Source of the DNA: Nodosilinea sp. WJT8-NPBG4
Lineage (GTDB): Bacteria > Cyanobacteriota > Cyanobacteriia > Phormidesmidales > Phormidesmidaceae
Direction: 5' to 3'
Assembly: GCA_019359285.1 (NCBI GenBank)
Contig: JAHHHQ010000056.1
Coordinates: 23,924 to 87,923 of the forward strand
DNA: 64,000 nucleotides
The notes beneath the pieces are model-generated. The model searched no databases, was not told the origin of the DNA, and saw only the letters and a program-made list of their open reading frames with translations. The position numbers and the translations under genes are program-made. Within the stretch, counting starts at the first letter, position 1. Every line of letters starts with the position of its first letter. Positions 34,500 through 42,750 of this stretch are shown here, piece after piece.

Positions 34500-35468
34500 T
34501 TAGCTCCACAACAGGTTAATGCCGTACAGATAAAGCGGAATTCCGACAGTAATGTTGAACGGAAACGTGACCGCTAAAGCCGTAGAAACGTACAGGCTCG
34601 GGTTGGCCTCGGGCACCGTTAGCCGCATGGCTGCTGGCACCGCAATATAGGATGCGCTGGCACACAGCACAGCAAATAGGAGGGCATTACCTTGGGACAT
34701 ATTGATCGCCCTGGCGATTAGCAATCCAACGCCTGCATTCAGTATTGGGATCAGTATGGCAAATGAAATTAGGAACAAGCCGGTTTTTTGCAAGTCTTTA
34801 ATGCGCCGAGCCGCGACTAGGCCCATGTCGAGCAAGAAGAAGGTCAGCACCCCGTAGAACATCTGCTGGGTGAAGGGCGACAAGACTTCCCAACCGTGCT
34901 CTCCAGTGAGCACACCGATGATTAAGCTGCCGACCAGCAGAAAGACCGAGCTGTTGAGAAAGGCATCTCGCAAAACCTCAGACCAAACAAATTCTCGATT
35001 TTCGTCCCTAGCGAAGAAATTTACTAGAATCAGCCCGACAATGATGGCGGGGGATTCCATTAGGGCCAGGGCGGCCACCATAAACCCGTCAAAGGGCATG
35101 CCCAACTCGGTGAGGAAGGCGCTGGCCGTAATGAAGGTAACGGCGCTGATCGAACCGTAGGTGGCTGCGATCGCTGCTGAGTCGTAGGTGTCGAGCTTCA
35201 GCCGCAGAATAAAAAACGTGTATAGCGGCACGACGCAGGCCATTACGATCGCCGCCAAAATCGTCAGAACTACCTGCTGGTTGATACCACTTTTGGTTAG
35301 CTCAACCCCACCTTTAAACCCAATCGATAACAGCAAATACAGAGAAAATAGCTTTGGAATTGGCGGCGGGATCTCTAAATCAGATTTGACTAAAACAGCT
35401 ATCATTCCCAAAAAGAAAAATAGCACCGGAGGATTCAGAATGTTGGACATGATCAAGTTGGCATTCAT
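34500..35468 (-). CDS. sbtA: Sodium-dependent bicarbonate transporter SbtA
   Basis: 322 residues from the ATG at 35468 (AGAGG 5 nt upstream; a GTG two codons earlier is possible). About ten helices in two inverted halves. Family phrases are LFSLYLLLSIGFKGGVELTK, YGSISAVTFITASAFL and SASYIAVPAAMRLTVPEANP. SbtA imports HCO3- with Na+ across the cytoplasmic membrane at high affinity. It is shorter than the ~370-residue Synechocystis protein, mainly in the central cytoplasmic loop. The long 5' region (35469-35833) fits a carbon-regulated promoter, but I cannot name an operator there. Confidence 0.92.
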   Translation of the reverse strand: MNANLIMSNILNPPVLFFFLGMIAVLVKSDLEIPPPIPKLFSLYLLLSIGFKGGVELTKSGINQQVVLTILAAIVMACVVPLYTFFILRLKLDTYDSAAIAATYGSISAVTFITASAFLTELGMPFDGFMVAALALMESPAIIVGLILVNFFARDENREFVWSEVLRDAFLNSSVFLLVGSLIIGVLTGEHGWEVLSPFTQQMFYGVLTFFLLDMGLVAARRIKDLQKTGLFLISFAILIPILNAGVGLLIARAINMSQGNALLFAVLCASASYIAVPAAMRLTVPEANPSLYVSTALAVTFPFNITVGIPLYLYGINLLWS

Positions 35469-36074
35469 GTCCACCTCTTCTGATGCAGATATTGCCGAAA
35501 CTTAAACAAACTTTGCATGCTGTCAACTATTATTGCCCTACGCCCCCATGGTGTATCGCGTCGAATCCCCTCCTGTCAATGGTTTCGTGAAAATCTTTGC
35601 CGATCTGCCAACGGGTAGAACGGTCGTTTTTTGAACTGTTCGAAACCTTTTTAGAAATATTGAAAAGGCAGAGCTATTAAGGAGTCGGTGGAAAGTTTTG
35701 GGTTATTCACTATTTTATCCTTGTCAAAATGCTCATGAGAGATGGGTAATGCTGAATTCTACTTAAACTCTATTCAAAACAGTATGCTCGACGGGGGCAG
35801 CGGGTCGAACTTACACCAATAGCTAAACTGCTCAAAAAAAAGGAGCTAGCCGCAACGGCCAACTCCTAAAATTTATTGTTCTGTCAAATTCAAATATGCA
35901 GATTGGGCAAAGTGCTAGCGGAGCCTCGCAAAGCCAATTGTTGCTCAGCCAGAATCCACTTACCCGGCTACAAACATGTCGACTTCTGATGTGAATAGAC
36001 GGCAGTAGCTAACTACAAATTATTTGTTAGCCGGTGCCCATCGGGGGCATCTGCTGCTACCCGAGAGTGACCTT
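35469..36074. other. ~600-bp intergenic region between sbtA and the HCP gene
   Basis: The sbtA-proximal 365 bp hold no gene and are presumably its promoter and leader. A minus-strand terminator lies at 35834-35867. Between it and 36074, in the frame of the HCP gene and beyond two stop codons, a short run reads QQMPPMGTG before a TAA at about 36023. Otherwise no feature is seen. Confidence 0.5.
35834..35867 (-). terminator. Rho-independent terminator, minus strand
   Basis: Read on the minus strand, the stem-loop AGGAGTTGGCC...GGCTAGCTCC is followed by eight T residues. It lies about 210 nt beyond the stop of the HCP gene and probably ends that transcript. Confidence 0.75.
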
Positions 36075-36527
36075 TTACGCACCCATGCCGGTAACTGCGT
36101 CGCGGGTAAAGGTAATCCGCTGCTCAAAGTCTAAGGCTTTGATTTGATCGACAAACCCCTGGGTGTGCTCAGGCAAAGAGTAGTCGCTGGGGACGTTAAT
36201 GATCTCGCCCGACTCCATACCCTGGGCCAGTAGTAGCCAAGTCTCTAGCTTCGACGAGGGGCTGAGGGCACCATACTGTTTGCTGATGTCGGTATCAGCT
36301 CGGTTGGCGATATCACGCTGAGCTTGAAGTTGGTCATCTTTGGACAGAACGACTATGTGGTCGTAGAGGGTTTGGCCCATTCCTTCTACCTTGCTGTCGG
36401 GGTTAGGATTGAGCTGATCTTTGATGTCCAAATAGCCGTACCACAACAGCGCTAGCTGGGTGTCAGCATCGAAGTTTTCAAACTGTTGTAGAGGCTCTTT
36501 AATCGTGTCTAGAGTTGAGTTAGTCAT
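36075..36527 (-). CDS. Helical carotenoid protein (OCP N-terminal-domain homologue)
   Basis: 150 residues, all helical. Hallmarks of the orange carotenoid protein N-terminal domain are present: DADTQLALLWYGYLDIKDQL, AQRDIANRADTDISKQYGAL, SPSSKLETWLLLAQGMESGE, INVPSDYSLPEHTQGFVDQI and QRITFTRDAVTGMG. No C-terminal (NTF2-like) domain is encoded, so it is a stand-alone HCP. HCPs bind a ketocarotenoid and quench singlet oxygen, and some quench phycobilisomes. The length is slightly short because the C-terminal tail stops early; see the finding on a possible lost tail. Confidence 0.88.
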   Translation of the reverse strand: MTNSTLDTIKEPLQQFENFDADTQLALLWYGYLDIKDQLNPNPDSKVEGMGQTLYDHIVVLSKDDQLQAQRDIANRADTDISKQYGALSPSSKLETWLLLAQGMESGEIINVPSDYSLPEHTQGFVDQIKALDFEQRITFTRDAVTGMGA

Positions 36528-36800
36528 GGGGACTTCCTGTGTAAGGTTCTGCGCTGTGCTTTTCCGCCAAAACCTGAGTTCAAGCTGAACTAAAGTTTTG
36601 AAAAGGTTAGCCGAACAACGCTTTCGTTACAGACCTTAACGATTAAAGGCAAGTGATGTTGTCTGCCAGAAGGGATAACCCATAAACCTTCGATTTGACA
36701 GAGTGACAAGGTTGCACAGGAGACCTTAGGGGGGCAAGAGGCGGCGATCGCCTCCAAACGCTTTTTAACGGCGTGCTTGGACTCACACTTGCGCTATTCC

Positions 36801-37487
36801 CTAGGCCGGTACCGGAGTTTCGTACTGAGCTGCTAGGGCGCTGAGCAGCGCCTCGGTATGCCCCGTCCAGCCGATGATGCCATCCTGGGCGCGCACCATT
36901 TCGAGGGTGGACTGCTTAAATTCGGGAAAATAGCTCTCGGTGGCGTCTTCGACCAGCAGACATTCGTAACCCCGATCGTTGGCCTCTCGCATGGTGGTCT
37001 GCACGCAGACCTCGGTGGTAACGCCGGTAACAATCAAGTGGGTGATGTCTTGGGCTTTGAGGTGAGCTTCTAGCTCAGTGGCGTAAAAGGCTCCCTTGCC
37101 CGGTTTGGGAATGATCACCTCGTTGGGCAAGGGCGCGAGTTCGGGGATGATGCCGTTGCCCGGTTCGCCCAGCACCAAGATTCGCCCCATGGGGCCGCGA
37201 TCGCCGATTTTGAGCGAGCCATTGCCGCGATCGCGCTTCGACGGGGGACAGTCTGACAGGTCCGGCAGATGCCCTTCTACAGTCTGAAAAATGGGCAGAT
37301 GGTAGCGCCGAAACGCCTCCTGCAACGCCTGCACGTTGGGAATGATCGACCGCAGCAGGCTGACATCGTTGCCTAAGGCATCGCCAAAACCGCCGGGCTC
37401 GATGAAATCGCGCTGCATGTCGATGATGAGCAGCGCTAGGCCGGTGGTGGGTAGGGGGTAGGGGTAGGGAATGGCGGGTAGGGGCAT
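36801..37487 (-). CDS. Isochorismatase-family cysteine amidohydrolase (biuret/triuret hydrolase group)
   Basis: 228 residues. The catalytic triad of cysteine hydrolases is visible: Asp in LLIIDMQRDFIEPGG, Lys in IPKPGKGAFYATELE and Cys in GVTTEVCVQTTMREANDRGY. The middle section (GRILVLGEPGNGIIPELAPL) matches the biuret/triuret hydrolase group more than isochorismatases. It is the last gene of the seven-gene minus-strand operon and a diverged paralogue of the gene at 39526-40284. A sensible guess is that one enzyme uses triuret or a related ureide and the other biuret; the sequence alone does not decide. The start has no clear ribosome site and lies next to a G-rich repeat. Confidence 0.75.
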   Translation of the reverse strand: MPLPAIPYPYPLPTTGLALLIIDMQRDFIEPGGFGDALGNDVSLLRSIIPNVQALQEAFRRYHLPIFQTVEGHLPDLSDCPPSKRDRGNGSLKIGDRGPMGRILVLGEPGNGIIPELAPLPNEVIIPKPGKGAFYATELEAHLKAQDITHLIVTGVTTEVCVQTTMREANDRGYECLLVEDATESYFPEFKQSTLEMVRAQDGIIGWTGHTEALLSALAAQYETPVPA

Positions 37488-37488
37488 G

Positions 37489-37541
37489 GTGGATGGGTAG
37501 GGGGTGGAGGGGTAGGGGGTGGGCGGGTAAGGGGTGGGTGG
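37489..37541 (+). repeat. G-rich heptamer-type repeat with G-quadruplex potential
   Basis: On the plus strand at least six runs of three to five G are separated by 1-4 nt (GGGTAGGGGGTGG, GGGGTAGGGGGTGGGCGGG). It lies between the cupin stop and the start of the following hydrolase gene in the minus-strand operon, whose mRNA would carry the C-rich complement. It is one of four similar low-complexity spacers in the window. Confidence 0.7.
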
Positions 37542-37549
37542 CGTCTGCT

Positions 37550-37897
37550 TTAGGTTTCGATCTCGATGGGTTTGGCCCAGATGGCGAGGACGATGCAGCC
37601 CTCGGCGCTGCTGACGGTGTGGCGGGTGTCAGGCGGATTGATAACTAAGGTGCCAGCAGTATAAGTGCCGTTGTCGTCAGATTGGGAGCCTGACAGCACC
37701 AAAATATGCTCAAACCCGGTGTGCAGGTGACGGGGAACTGAGGCTCCAGGCTGGTAGCGCAGCAGCGCGGCACCGGTCCCATTGGGTTCGGCGGGGTAAA
37801 GCCGATGGATATCGACCCCCGGGCGAAACGGCTCCCAATCTAGCGCCGGGTCAACCGCCATCGTTTTCAGATCGCGCAAAACAATCGGTTTTAGCAT
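37550..37897 (-). CDS. Cupin-domain protein (ChrR-like cupin)
   Basis: 115 residues from the ATG at 37897 (GGGAGAG upstream). The frame is open to 37948, but those residues come from a Trp/Gly-rich repeat and are not coding. The cupin metal motif appears as ASVPRHLHTGFEHILVLSGS (two His, one Glu), and a second part as INPPDTRHTVSSAEGC (His). This is the anti-sigma ChrR-type cupin. In the operon it might be a sensor or an enzyme acting on a ureide intermediate; there is no specific evidence. Confidence 0.8.
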   Translation of the reverse strand: MLKPIVLRDLKTMAVDPALDWEPFRPGVDIHRLYPAEPNGTGAALLRYQPGASVPRHLHTGFEHILVLSGSQSDDNGTYTAGTLVINPPDTRHTVSSAEGCIVLAIWAKPIEIET

Positions 37898-37948
37898 AAC
37901 TCTCCCACTCATCCACCCTCCTACCCATCCACCTATCCACCCGTCCAC
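37898..37948. repeat. C-rich heptamer-like repeat (CCATCCACC type)
   Basis: A run of near repeats of CCCATCCACC, CTATCCACC and CCGTCCACT fills the gap between the ABC-ATPase stop and the cupin ATG. Related tracts are at 37489-37541, ~42697-42750 and ~49786-49945. They resemble the short tandemly repeated repetitive sequences scattered in cyanobacterial genomes. Confidence 0.65.
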
Positions 37949-39492
37949 TAATGCCCAGCCATTTTGTGGCCTAGGGTTTTGATGTCAGCGGCGGCGGTGG
38001 GGCTTTCGTAAACCAGCTCGCCGCCGCTGATCACAAAGATGCGATCGCTCAGCTTCAGCAGCTCATCCAGGTCTTCGCTGACCAGCAGCACCGCCACACC
38101 GCGATTGCGGGCGGCGAGGATCTGGCTGTGAATGTAGTCAACTGCCGAAAAGTCGAGACCAAAGCAGGGGTTAGCGGCAATCAACAGGTTGATATCCTTC
38201 GACGACAGCTCGCGGGCCAGCACGGTGCGCTGCACGTTGCCGCCGGAGAGATGGCCCACTGGGGTATCCACCGACGGGGTTTTGACCGAAAATACCTGGA
38301 CTAAACCCTCTGCCATGCGCCGAATGCTGCTGAGGCTGAGCAGCCAGCCGCGCCGCGCCTGGGGCGGGCAGTCGAAGGTACGCAGGGCCATGTTTTCGGC
38401 TACGCTCATGTGAGGCACGCAGGCGTTGCGCAGCGGTTCTTCGGGCAGGGTGTAGACCTGGTGGCGGGCCATTTCTTTGCGGGTCGACTGGTAGGGCTCG
38501 CCGTTGACGAGAATGTCGCCGCTGTGGCGGGGGCGCTGACCCGCCAGCACTTCCACTAGCTCGCGCTGGCCGTTGCCCGAGACGCCCGCGATGCCCACAA
38601 TTTCACCGCTCTTGACGATCAGGCTGGCGCTGCACACGGCGGGTAAGCCATTGTCGCGATCGGCGCACAGGTCTTTGAGCTCTAAAACGGGCCGCGAGTC
38701 GGCGATCGCGACTTTTTCGACCGGCGTGGCTTCGGTTTTTTCGCCCAGCATCATATGGGCCATGTCATCGACGGTTAAATCGCGCACGTAGCCGTGGCCC
38801 GCCAGCTTGCCCTTGCGCAACACCGTCACCTCGTCGGTAAAGGCCATCACCTCGCGAAACTTGTGGGAAATCATCAGCACGCTGAGGTGGCCAGCGGTGA
38901 CTTCTTCCCGCAGCAGGCCCAGCACCTCATCGGCTTCGTCAGGAGTAAGCACCGAGGTGGGCTCATCGAGAATCAGCACCCGGCTATTTAGGTAGAGCTG
39001 CTTGAGAATTTCGAGCTTTTGCTTTTGGCCCGCCGCCAGCTGAGAGATCGGGGTGCGCAGATCGATCTGAAAGGGGGAGGTGGCCATAAAGGCGTCGAGG
39101 CGATCGTACTCGGCTTTCCAGTTGATCCACTGGGGGCTGTCGTAGCGCGATAGCACCAGGTTTTCGGCCACGGTCATGGCGGGCACCGAGGTGAAGTGCT
39201 GGTAGACCATGCCCAGTCCAAAGTGGTGGGCATCCTTGGGGCTGTCAATATCGCGGCATAGTTTATCGACCAGTACTTTCCCCGAGGTGGGGGTGTAAAA
39301 GCCCATGATGCATTTCACCAAGGTGCTTTTACCTGCCCCGTTTTCGCCCAGCAGGGCGTGAAAGCTGCCGGGGGTGACTTTGATCGAGACCTGGTCGAGG
39401 GCGGTGAAGGTGCCAAAGCGTTTGGTGAGATTGATCACCTCTAGCTCGGGCGGGGCGGTTTTGATCTGCGGTGCAGCAACTGCGGTTTTCAT
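37948..39492 (-). CDS. BMP-type ABC importer, double ATP-binding subunit
   Basis: 514 residues with two ABC domains, as in RbsA/NupO. Domain 1 has Walker A GENGAGKST, signature LAAGQKQKLEI and Walker B VLILDEPTSVL. Domain 2 has GVSGNGQREL in place of Walker A, signature LSGGNVQRT, and a Walker B strand ending in Asn-Pro instead of Asp-Glu (LLIAANPCFGLD). So only one site is fully catalytic, which is normal for this class. It energises the two permeases at 40449-42571. Genes of this type import nucleosides, purines or related compounds. Confidence 0.9.
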   Translation of the reverse strand: MKTAVAAPQIKTAPPELEVINLTKRFGTFTALDQVSIKVTPGSFHALLGENGAGKSTLVKCIMGFYTPTSGKVLVDKLCRDIDSPKDAHHFGLGMVYQHFTSVPAMTVAENLVLSRYDSPQWINWKAEYDRLDAFMATSPFQIDLRTPISQLAAGQKQKLEILKQLYLNSRVLILDEPTSVLTPDEADEVLGLLREEVTAGHLSVLMISHKFREVMAFTDEVTVLRKGKLAGHGYVRDLTVDDMAHMMLGEKTEATPVEKVAIADSRPVLELKDLCADRDNGLPAVCSASLIVKSGEIVGIAGVSGNGQRELVEVLAGQRPRHSGDILVNGEPYQSTRKEMARHQVYTLPEEPLRNACVPHMSVAENMALRTFDCPPQARRGWLLSLSSIRRMAEGLVQVFSVKTPSVDTPVGHLSGGNVQRTVLARELSSKDINLLIAANPCFGLDFSAVDYIHSQILAARNRGVAVLLVSEDLDELLKLSDRIFVISGGELVYESPTAAADIKTLGHKMAGH

Positions 39493-39525
39493 AGGGGAGT
39501 AGGGAGTAGGGAGTGATGGGGAGAT

Positions 39526-40284
39526 TTAAGAAAAAGTAGGATGTGCTTGCGAAACAACCGTAGGGTGGGCACTGCCCACCATTTCCCCCAAACTCATCTC
39601 AGATTGGGCCAAAGCCTCGATCAGGGCTTCGGAATGGGCTACAGCACCGAACACACCGCCCTGCATTTTGACCATTTTCAGCGCGGCCAAGTGGTTGCCG
39701 TAGTCCGTAGCGCCGGTGCAGTCAGACAGCAGCAGGCACTCGTAGCCGCGATCGTTGGCGTCGCGCATGGTGGTGTGGACGCACACATCGGTGGTGATGC
39801 CCGCCAGAATCAGGTTGCGAATGCCTTTGCGGGTGAGAATTAAATCCAGATCGGTGGCGTAGAAGGAGCCTTTGCCGGGTTTGTCGATCACCACTTCGCC
39901 GGGTAGGGGTTGCAGCTCGGGGATGAGTTCCCAGCCGGGTTCGCCGCGCACCAAAATGCGCCCGCAGGGGCCAGGGTCACCAATGCCCGCGCCAATCTGG
40001 CGCGATCGCCACTGTTTGTTTTCCGGCAGGTCTGCGAGATCGGGGCGATGGCCCTCGCGGGTGTGGATGATGGTGAAGTTGCGATCGCGCAGCACCTCTA
40101 GCAGCCTGGCGATCGGCTGAATTGGGGCGCGGGTGAGCGACAGGTCGTAGCCCATTTTGTCGACATAGCCGCCAATGCCGCAGAAATCAGTCTGCATATC
40201 GATCACAATCAGCGCCGTATTTTCGGGCCGCAGCTCCCCGTTGTAGGGGTATGGATACGGCTCAGCTTCAACGAAAATTCCCAT
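39526..40284 (-). CDS. Biuret amidohydrolase-like cysteine hydrolase (BiuH-like)
   Basis: 252 residues; GGAGAG upstream of the ATG. The triad is Asp in LIVIDMQTDFCGIGGYV, Lys in VIDKPGKGSFYATDLD and Cys in AGITTDVCVHTTMRDANDRG. The N-terminal EPYPYPYNGELRPENTALIV, the HTREGHRPDLADLPENKQW segment and GATDYGNHLAALKMVKMQGG are very close to what I recall of the rhizobial biuret hydrolase, which converts biuret to allophanate and ammonia. The last ~19 residues (GEMVGSAHPTVVSQAHPTFS) lie over a dispersed palindromic repeat and are probably an acquired tail. Gene order with a BMP importer supports uptake and hydrolysis of a nitrogen-rich ureide. Confidence 0.82.
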   Translation of the reverse strand: MGIFVEAEPYPYPYNGELRPENTALIVIDMQTDFCGIGGYVDKMGYDLSLTRAPIQPIARLLEVLRDRNFTIIHTREGHRPDLADLPENKQWRSRQIGAGIGDPGPCGRILVRGEPGWELIPELQPLPGEVVIDKPGKGSFYATDLDLILTRKGIRNLILAGITTDVCVHTTMRDANDRGYECLLLSDCTGATDYGNHLAALKMVKMQGGVFGAVAHSEALIEALAQSEMSLGEMVGSAHPTVVSQAHPTFS

Positions 40285-40324
40285 GGGTTCTCTCCATTTC
40301 TATGGCTAACGGAGGGCAGTAACG

Positions 40325-40406
40325 CACGTAGGTTGGGTTAGAGCGAAGCGGCACCTAACGAATCTGCCGCTGTTGGGTTGCACTGCGTTCACCCAACCTA
40401 CAGTGC
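40325..40406. repeat. Short interspersed inverted-repeat element
   Basis: About 80 bp whose ends GTAGGTTGGGTT (40328-) and ACCCAACCTAC (-40401) are inverted, with internal AACGAATCTGCCGCTGTTGGGTTGC. Elements of this GTAGGTTGGGT type are common in cyanobacterial intergenic DNA. It separates the permease at 40449 from the hydrolase at 39526 inside the operon. Confidence 0.65.
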
Positions 40407-40448
40407 GAAACGTTCCTACAAAGTGCTTTAAAAGACGGTGGCAAACTG

Positions 40449-41378
40449 TTACTCCTGAGCTTGTCCCAATGATCCCGGTGCGCCGGTTAAGGTGCGCTTG
40501 GGCGAGCAGGTAATCACCATAATCAGCAGAGTCAAAATGTACGGCGAGGCGTTGAACAAATAGTAGTAGGCGTCAATGCCCACCGATTGCAGGGCCGGGC
40601 CGATGGCCTGGGCACCGCCAAACAGCAGCGATGCGTAGAGACACTGCACCGGGTTCCAGCGGGCGAAAATCACCAGGGCCACGGCCATCAAGCCCTGACC
40701 GCTCGAGATCCGCTCTGACCAACTGCCGGGATAAAACAGCGATAGGGATGCGCCTCCGATACCGGCCAAAAAGCTGCCCGCCACAATGCTGGCCATCCGC
40801 ACCTTAAAGATCGAAATCCCCATTGCCTTGGCGGCATCGGGGCTGTCGCCCACGGCGCGAATGAGCAAACCCCAGCGGCTAGAGCGAAAAAACCACTGCA
40901 TCAGGGGGGCGATCGCCACCCCCAAAATAAACAGCGGGCTAATGCTCAGGGCCGACTCGAGCTGAGGAATTTGGGTCCACCCCGCCAGGGATAGCGTCGG
41001 TAGCTGAGGCGCCGAGGGCTGAATGAAGGGCTTGCCCAAAAAGAACGCCAGACCGCTGCCAAAAATAATCATGGCAATGCCCACCGCCACGTCATTCACC
41101 CGAGGCTGCTGGGCCAGCCAGCCGTGAATTAGCCCTAAAAACATACCGGCTACACCGGCCACAATCACCCCGAGCCAGGGCGACCCGGTTAGGTACGATA
41201 CGGCGTAGGCGCTCATGGCTCCCATGAGCAGAGTGCCTTCCAGTCCCAGGTTGATCTTGCCGCTTTTTTCGGTCAGACACTCCCCCAGGCTGACCAACAA
41301 AAACGGGGCGCTGCCCCGCAGGGTTCCAGCAATGATCGCGAGGGGAACGCCCCACCACCCTAGTGCTTCACTGGCCAT
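40449..41378 (-). CDS. BMP-type ABC importer permease (NupQ-like)
   Basis: 309 residues, eight to nine helices, BPD_transp_2 family. Signature stretches are LTEKSGKINLGLEGTLLMGA near the N-terminus and AVGDSPDAAKAMGISIFKVR (the cytoplasmic EAA-like coupling loop). GGASLSLFYPGSWSERISSG and GLMAVALVIFARWNPVQCLY are typical of the second permease of nucleoside/BMP transporters. It pairs with the permease encoded just upstream (41480-42571) to form the channel for the solute bound by the lipoprotein at 42735-43895. Confidence 0.9.
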   Translation of the reverse strand: MASEALGWWGVPLAIIAGTLRGSAPFLLVSLGECLTEKSGKINLGLEGTLLMGAMSAYAVSYLTGSPWLGVIVAGVAGMFLGLIHGWLAQQPRVNDVAVGIAMIIFGSGLAFFLGKPFIQPSAPQLPTLSLAGWTQIPQLESALSISPLFILGVAIAPLMQWFFRSSRWGLLIRAVGDSPDAAKAMGISIFKVRMASIVAGSFLAGIGGASLSLFYPGSWSERISSGQGLMAVALVIFARWNPVQCLYASLLFGGAQAIGPALQSVGIDAYYYLFNASPYILTLLIMVITCSPKRTLTGAPGSLGQAQE

Positions 41379-41479
41379 GGCTCTAAACTCTCCGTAGATT
41401 TTTGTCGAAGGCGTTCAATGGACTGAGGGAACTGAGGTACGGCCGAGTTGAGGTCTGCCATTACCCCCAGTCAACCCAT

Positions 41480-42571
41480 CTAGACTGGGGTTGCCACTGC
41501 TACTGGAGGACTGGGCTGCACGCCGCGCTCTTTAAAGATCGGCAGCCGTCCGTAGAGCGAGTCGCTGTAAAGCACCGACAGAAACACAATGCCCTGGAAC
41601 ACCATCACCGTGGCGTCAGGCAAACCGTGGCTGCGCTGGAGAATGCCGCCGCTGGCGAGAATGCCGCCCAAGAGCAGGGCCACCAAGCTGGCCGCGATCG
41701 GGTTGTGGCGAGCAATAAAGGCCACCAGCACGCCGCCGTAGCCGTAGTTCGCGTTTAGCGATTCGTTGGCTCGACCGTGGACGGCAGCCACTTCAACCAT
41801 TCCCGCCAGACCCGCGCAGGCCCCGCCCAAAAAGCAGATCGCCAGGGTGAGTTTGCCGACGGGCAGTCCTGCCACTCGCGCCGCCCGCACATTGCCCCCA
41901 GCGGTGCGTGCCGCAAAGCCAAAGGTCGTCCGCTGAATCAAGAAGTAGGCCAGGCCGCAAGCCACCAGCCCCAGCACCAGGCCGTAGTGCACCCGGCTAC
42001 CGGGCAGATTGCCCAGCATGTGCATTTCGGGTAGGGGATAGCTAGAGGGCTTGTTGAGGGAGCTGGGATCCTTCATCGGGCCGTTGACCATGTGGTTGAG
42101 CAGTGCGATCGCAATGTAGTTCATCAGCAGGCTGCTAATGGTCTCATTCACCGCTCGGTAATGCCGCAGCGCCCCAACAATGGCAATCCAGATGCCGCCC
42201 GCCGCCATCCCGGCGAAGGCCATACCCAACTGCACCCCAGGGGTGGGCAATCCCCAACCTCCCAGGGTGAGGCCGCCCGCCACGGCGGCTAGCCCGCCCA
42301 GCACCAACGCCCCTTCATTGCCAATGATCACCAAGCCCAGCCGAGCTGGCAGCGCCGTACAAAGGGCGCTCAGCATCAGCGGCGACGCCTGAATCAGCGT
42401 GTTCTGAAACGAACTCCAGCTGCCAAAGGCGGCGCGGGAAATGGAGTAATAGACCCCCAACGGGTTTGCCCCCGCCAGGCCACAAAATAGGCCAAATATC
42501 ACCAAAGCTGCCAGCAGCGCCCCAACAGGAATGCAAATTTTTTCGAGAAGACTCCGCCAGCGATCGCTCAT
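41480..42571 (-). CDS. BMP-type ABC importer permease (NupP-like)
   Basis: 363 residues; AAGGAG upstream of the ATG. Family motifs include RLGLVIIGNEGALVLGGLAA, TISSLLMNYIAIALLNHMVN, TAGGNVRAARVAGLPVGKLT (coupling loop) and GYGGVLVAFIARHNPIAASL. About nine helices. It is the larger of the two permeases. It follows the binding-protein gene in the transcript and is separated from it by ~160 nt that carry a perfect palindrome (42652-42688). Confidence 0.9.
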   Translation of the reverse strand: MSDRWRSLLEKICIPVGALLAALVIFGLFCGLAGANPLGVYYSISRAAFGSWSSFQNTLIQASPLMLSALCTALPARLGLVIIGNEGALVLGGLAAVAGGLTLGGWGLPTPGVQLGMAFAGMAAGGIWIAIVGALRHYRAVNETISSLLMNYIAIALLNHMVNGPMKDPSSLNKPSSYPLPEMHMLGNLPGSRVHYGLVLGLVACGLAYFLIQRTTFGFAARTAGGNVRAARVAGLPVGKLTLAICFLGGACAGLAGMVEVAAVHGRANESLNANYGYGGVLVAFIARHNPIAASLVALLLGGILASGGILQRSHGLPDATVMVFQGIVFLSVLYSDSLYGRLPIFKERGVQPSPPVAVATPV

Positions 42572-42651
42572 GATTCTGCTCCTTTCTTCACTGGGTACTC
42601 AACCACGCATTGATAAGTGGATAGAGGATTAGTAAATGGGGTTGGTCGAAG

Positions 42652-42688
42652 GCTGCCGTATGGTGGGCAATGCCCACCATACGGCAGC
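42652..42688. repeat. 37-nt perfect palindrome
   Basis: GCTGCCGTATGGTGGGCA, a single A, then its exact complement. It lies between the binding-protein and permease genes and could form a hairpin in the operon mRNA, perhaps protecting the 5' segment. The core ATGGTGGGCA-N-TGCCCACC recurs at ~39560-39585, where it forms part of the BiuH-like reading frame. Confidence 0.85.
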
Positions 42689-42696
42689 TCTTTCCT

Positions 42697-42750
42697 CACC
42701 CCCTACCCATCCACCCATCTACTCACCCACCCCTCTACCCCACACTCCCC
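42697..42750. repeat. C-rich short-repeat tract
   Basis: Near repeats of CCCATCCACC, CTCACCCACC and CCTCTACC run up to and into the 3' end of the BMP lipoprotein gene. It is of the same type as the tracts at 37898-37948 and 49786-49945. Confidence 0.55.

Noticed and set aside
37898..37948. N-terminal extension of the cupin reading MDGWIGGWVGGW
   Set aside because: It is a translation of the CCATCCACC repeat. The ATG at 37897 has a proper ribosome site and a family-like start.
41777..42034. Plus-strand frames opposite the permease genes
   Set aside because: Shadows caused by high GC codon bias of the minus-strand genes.
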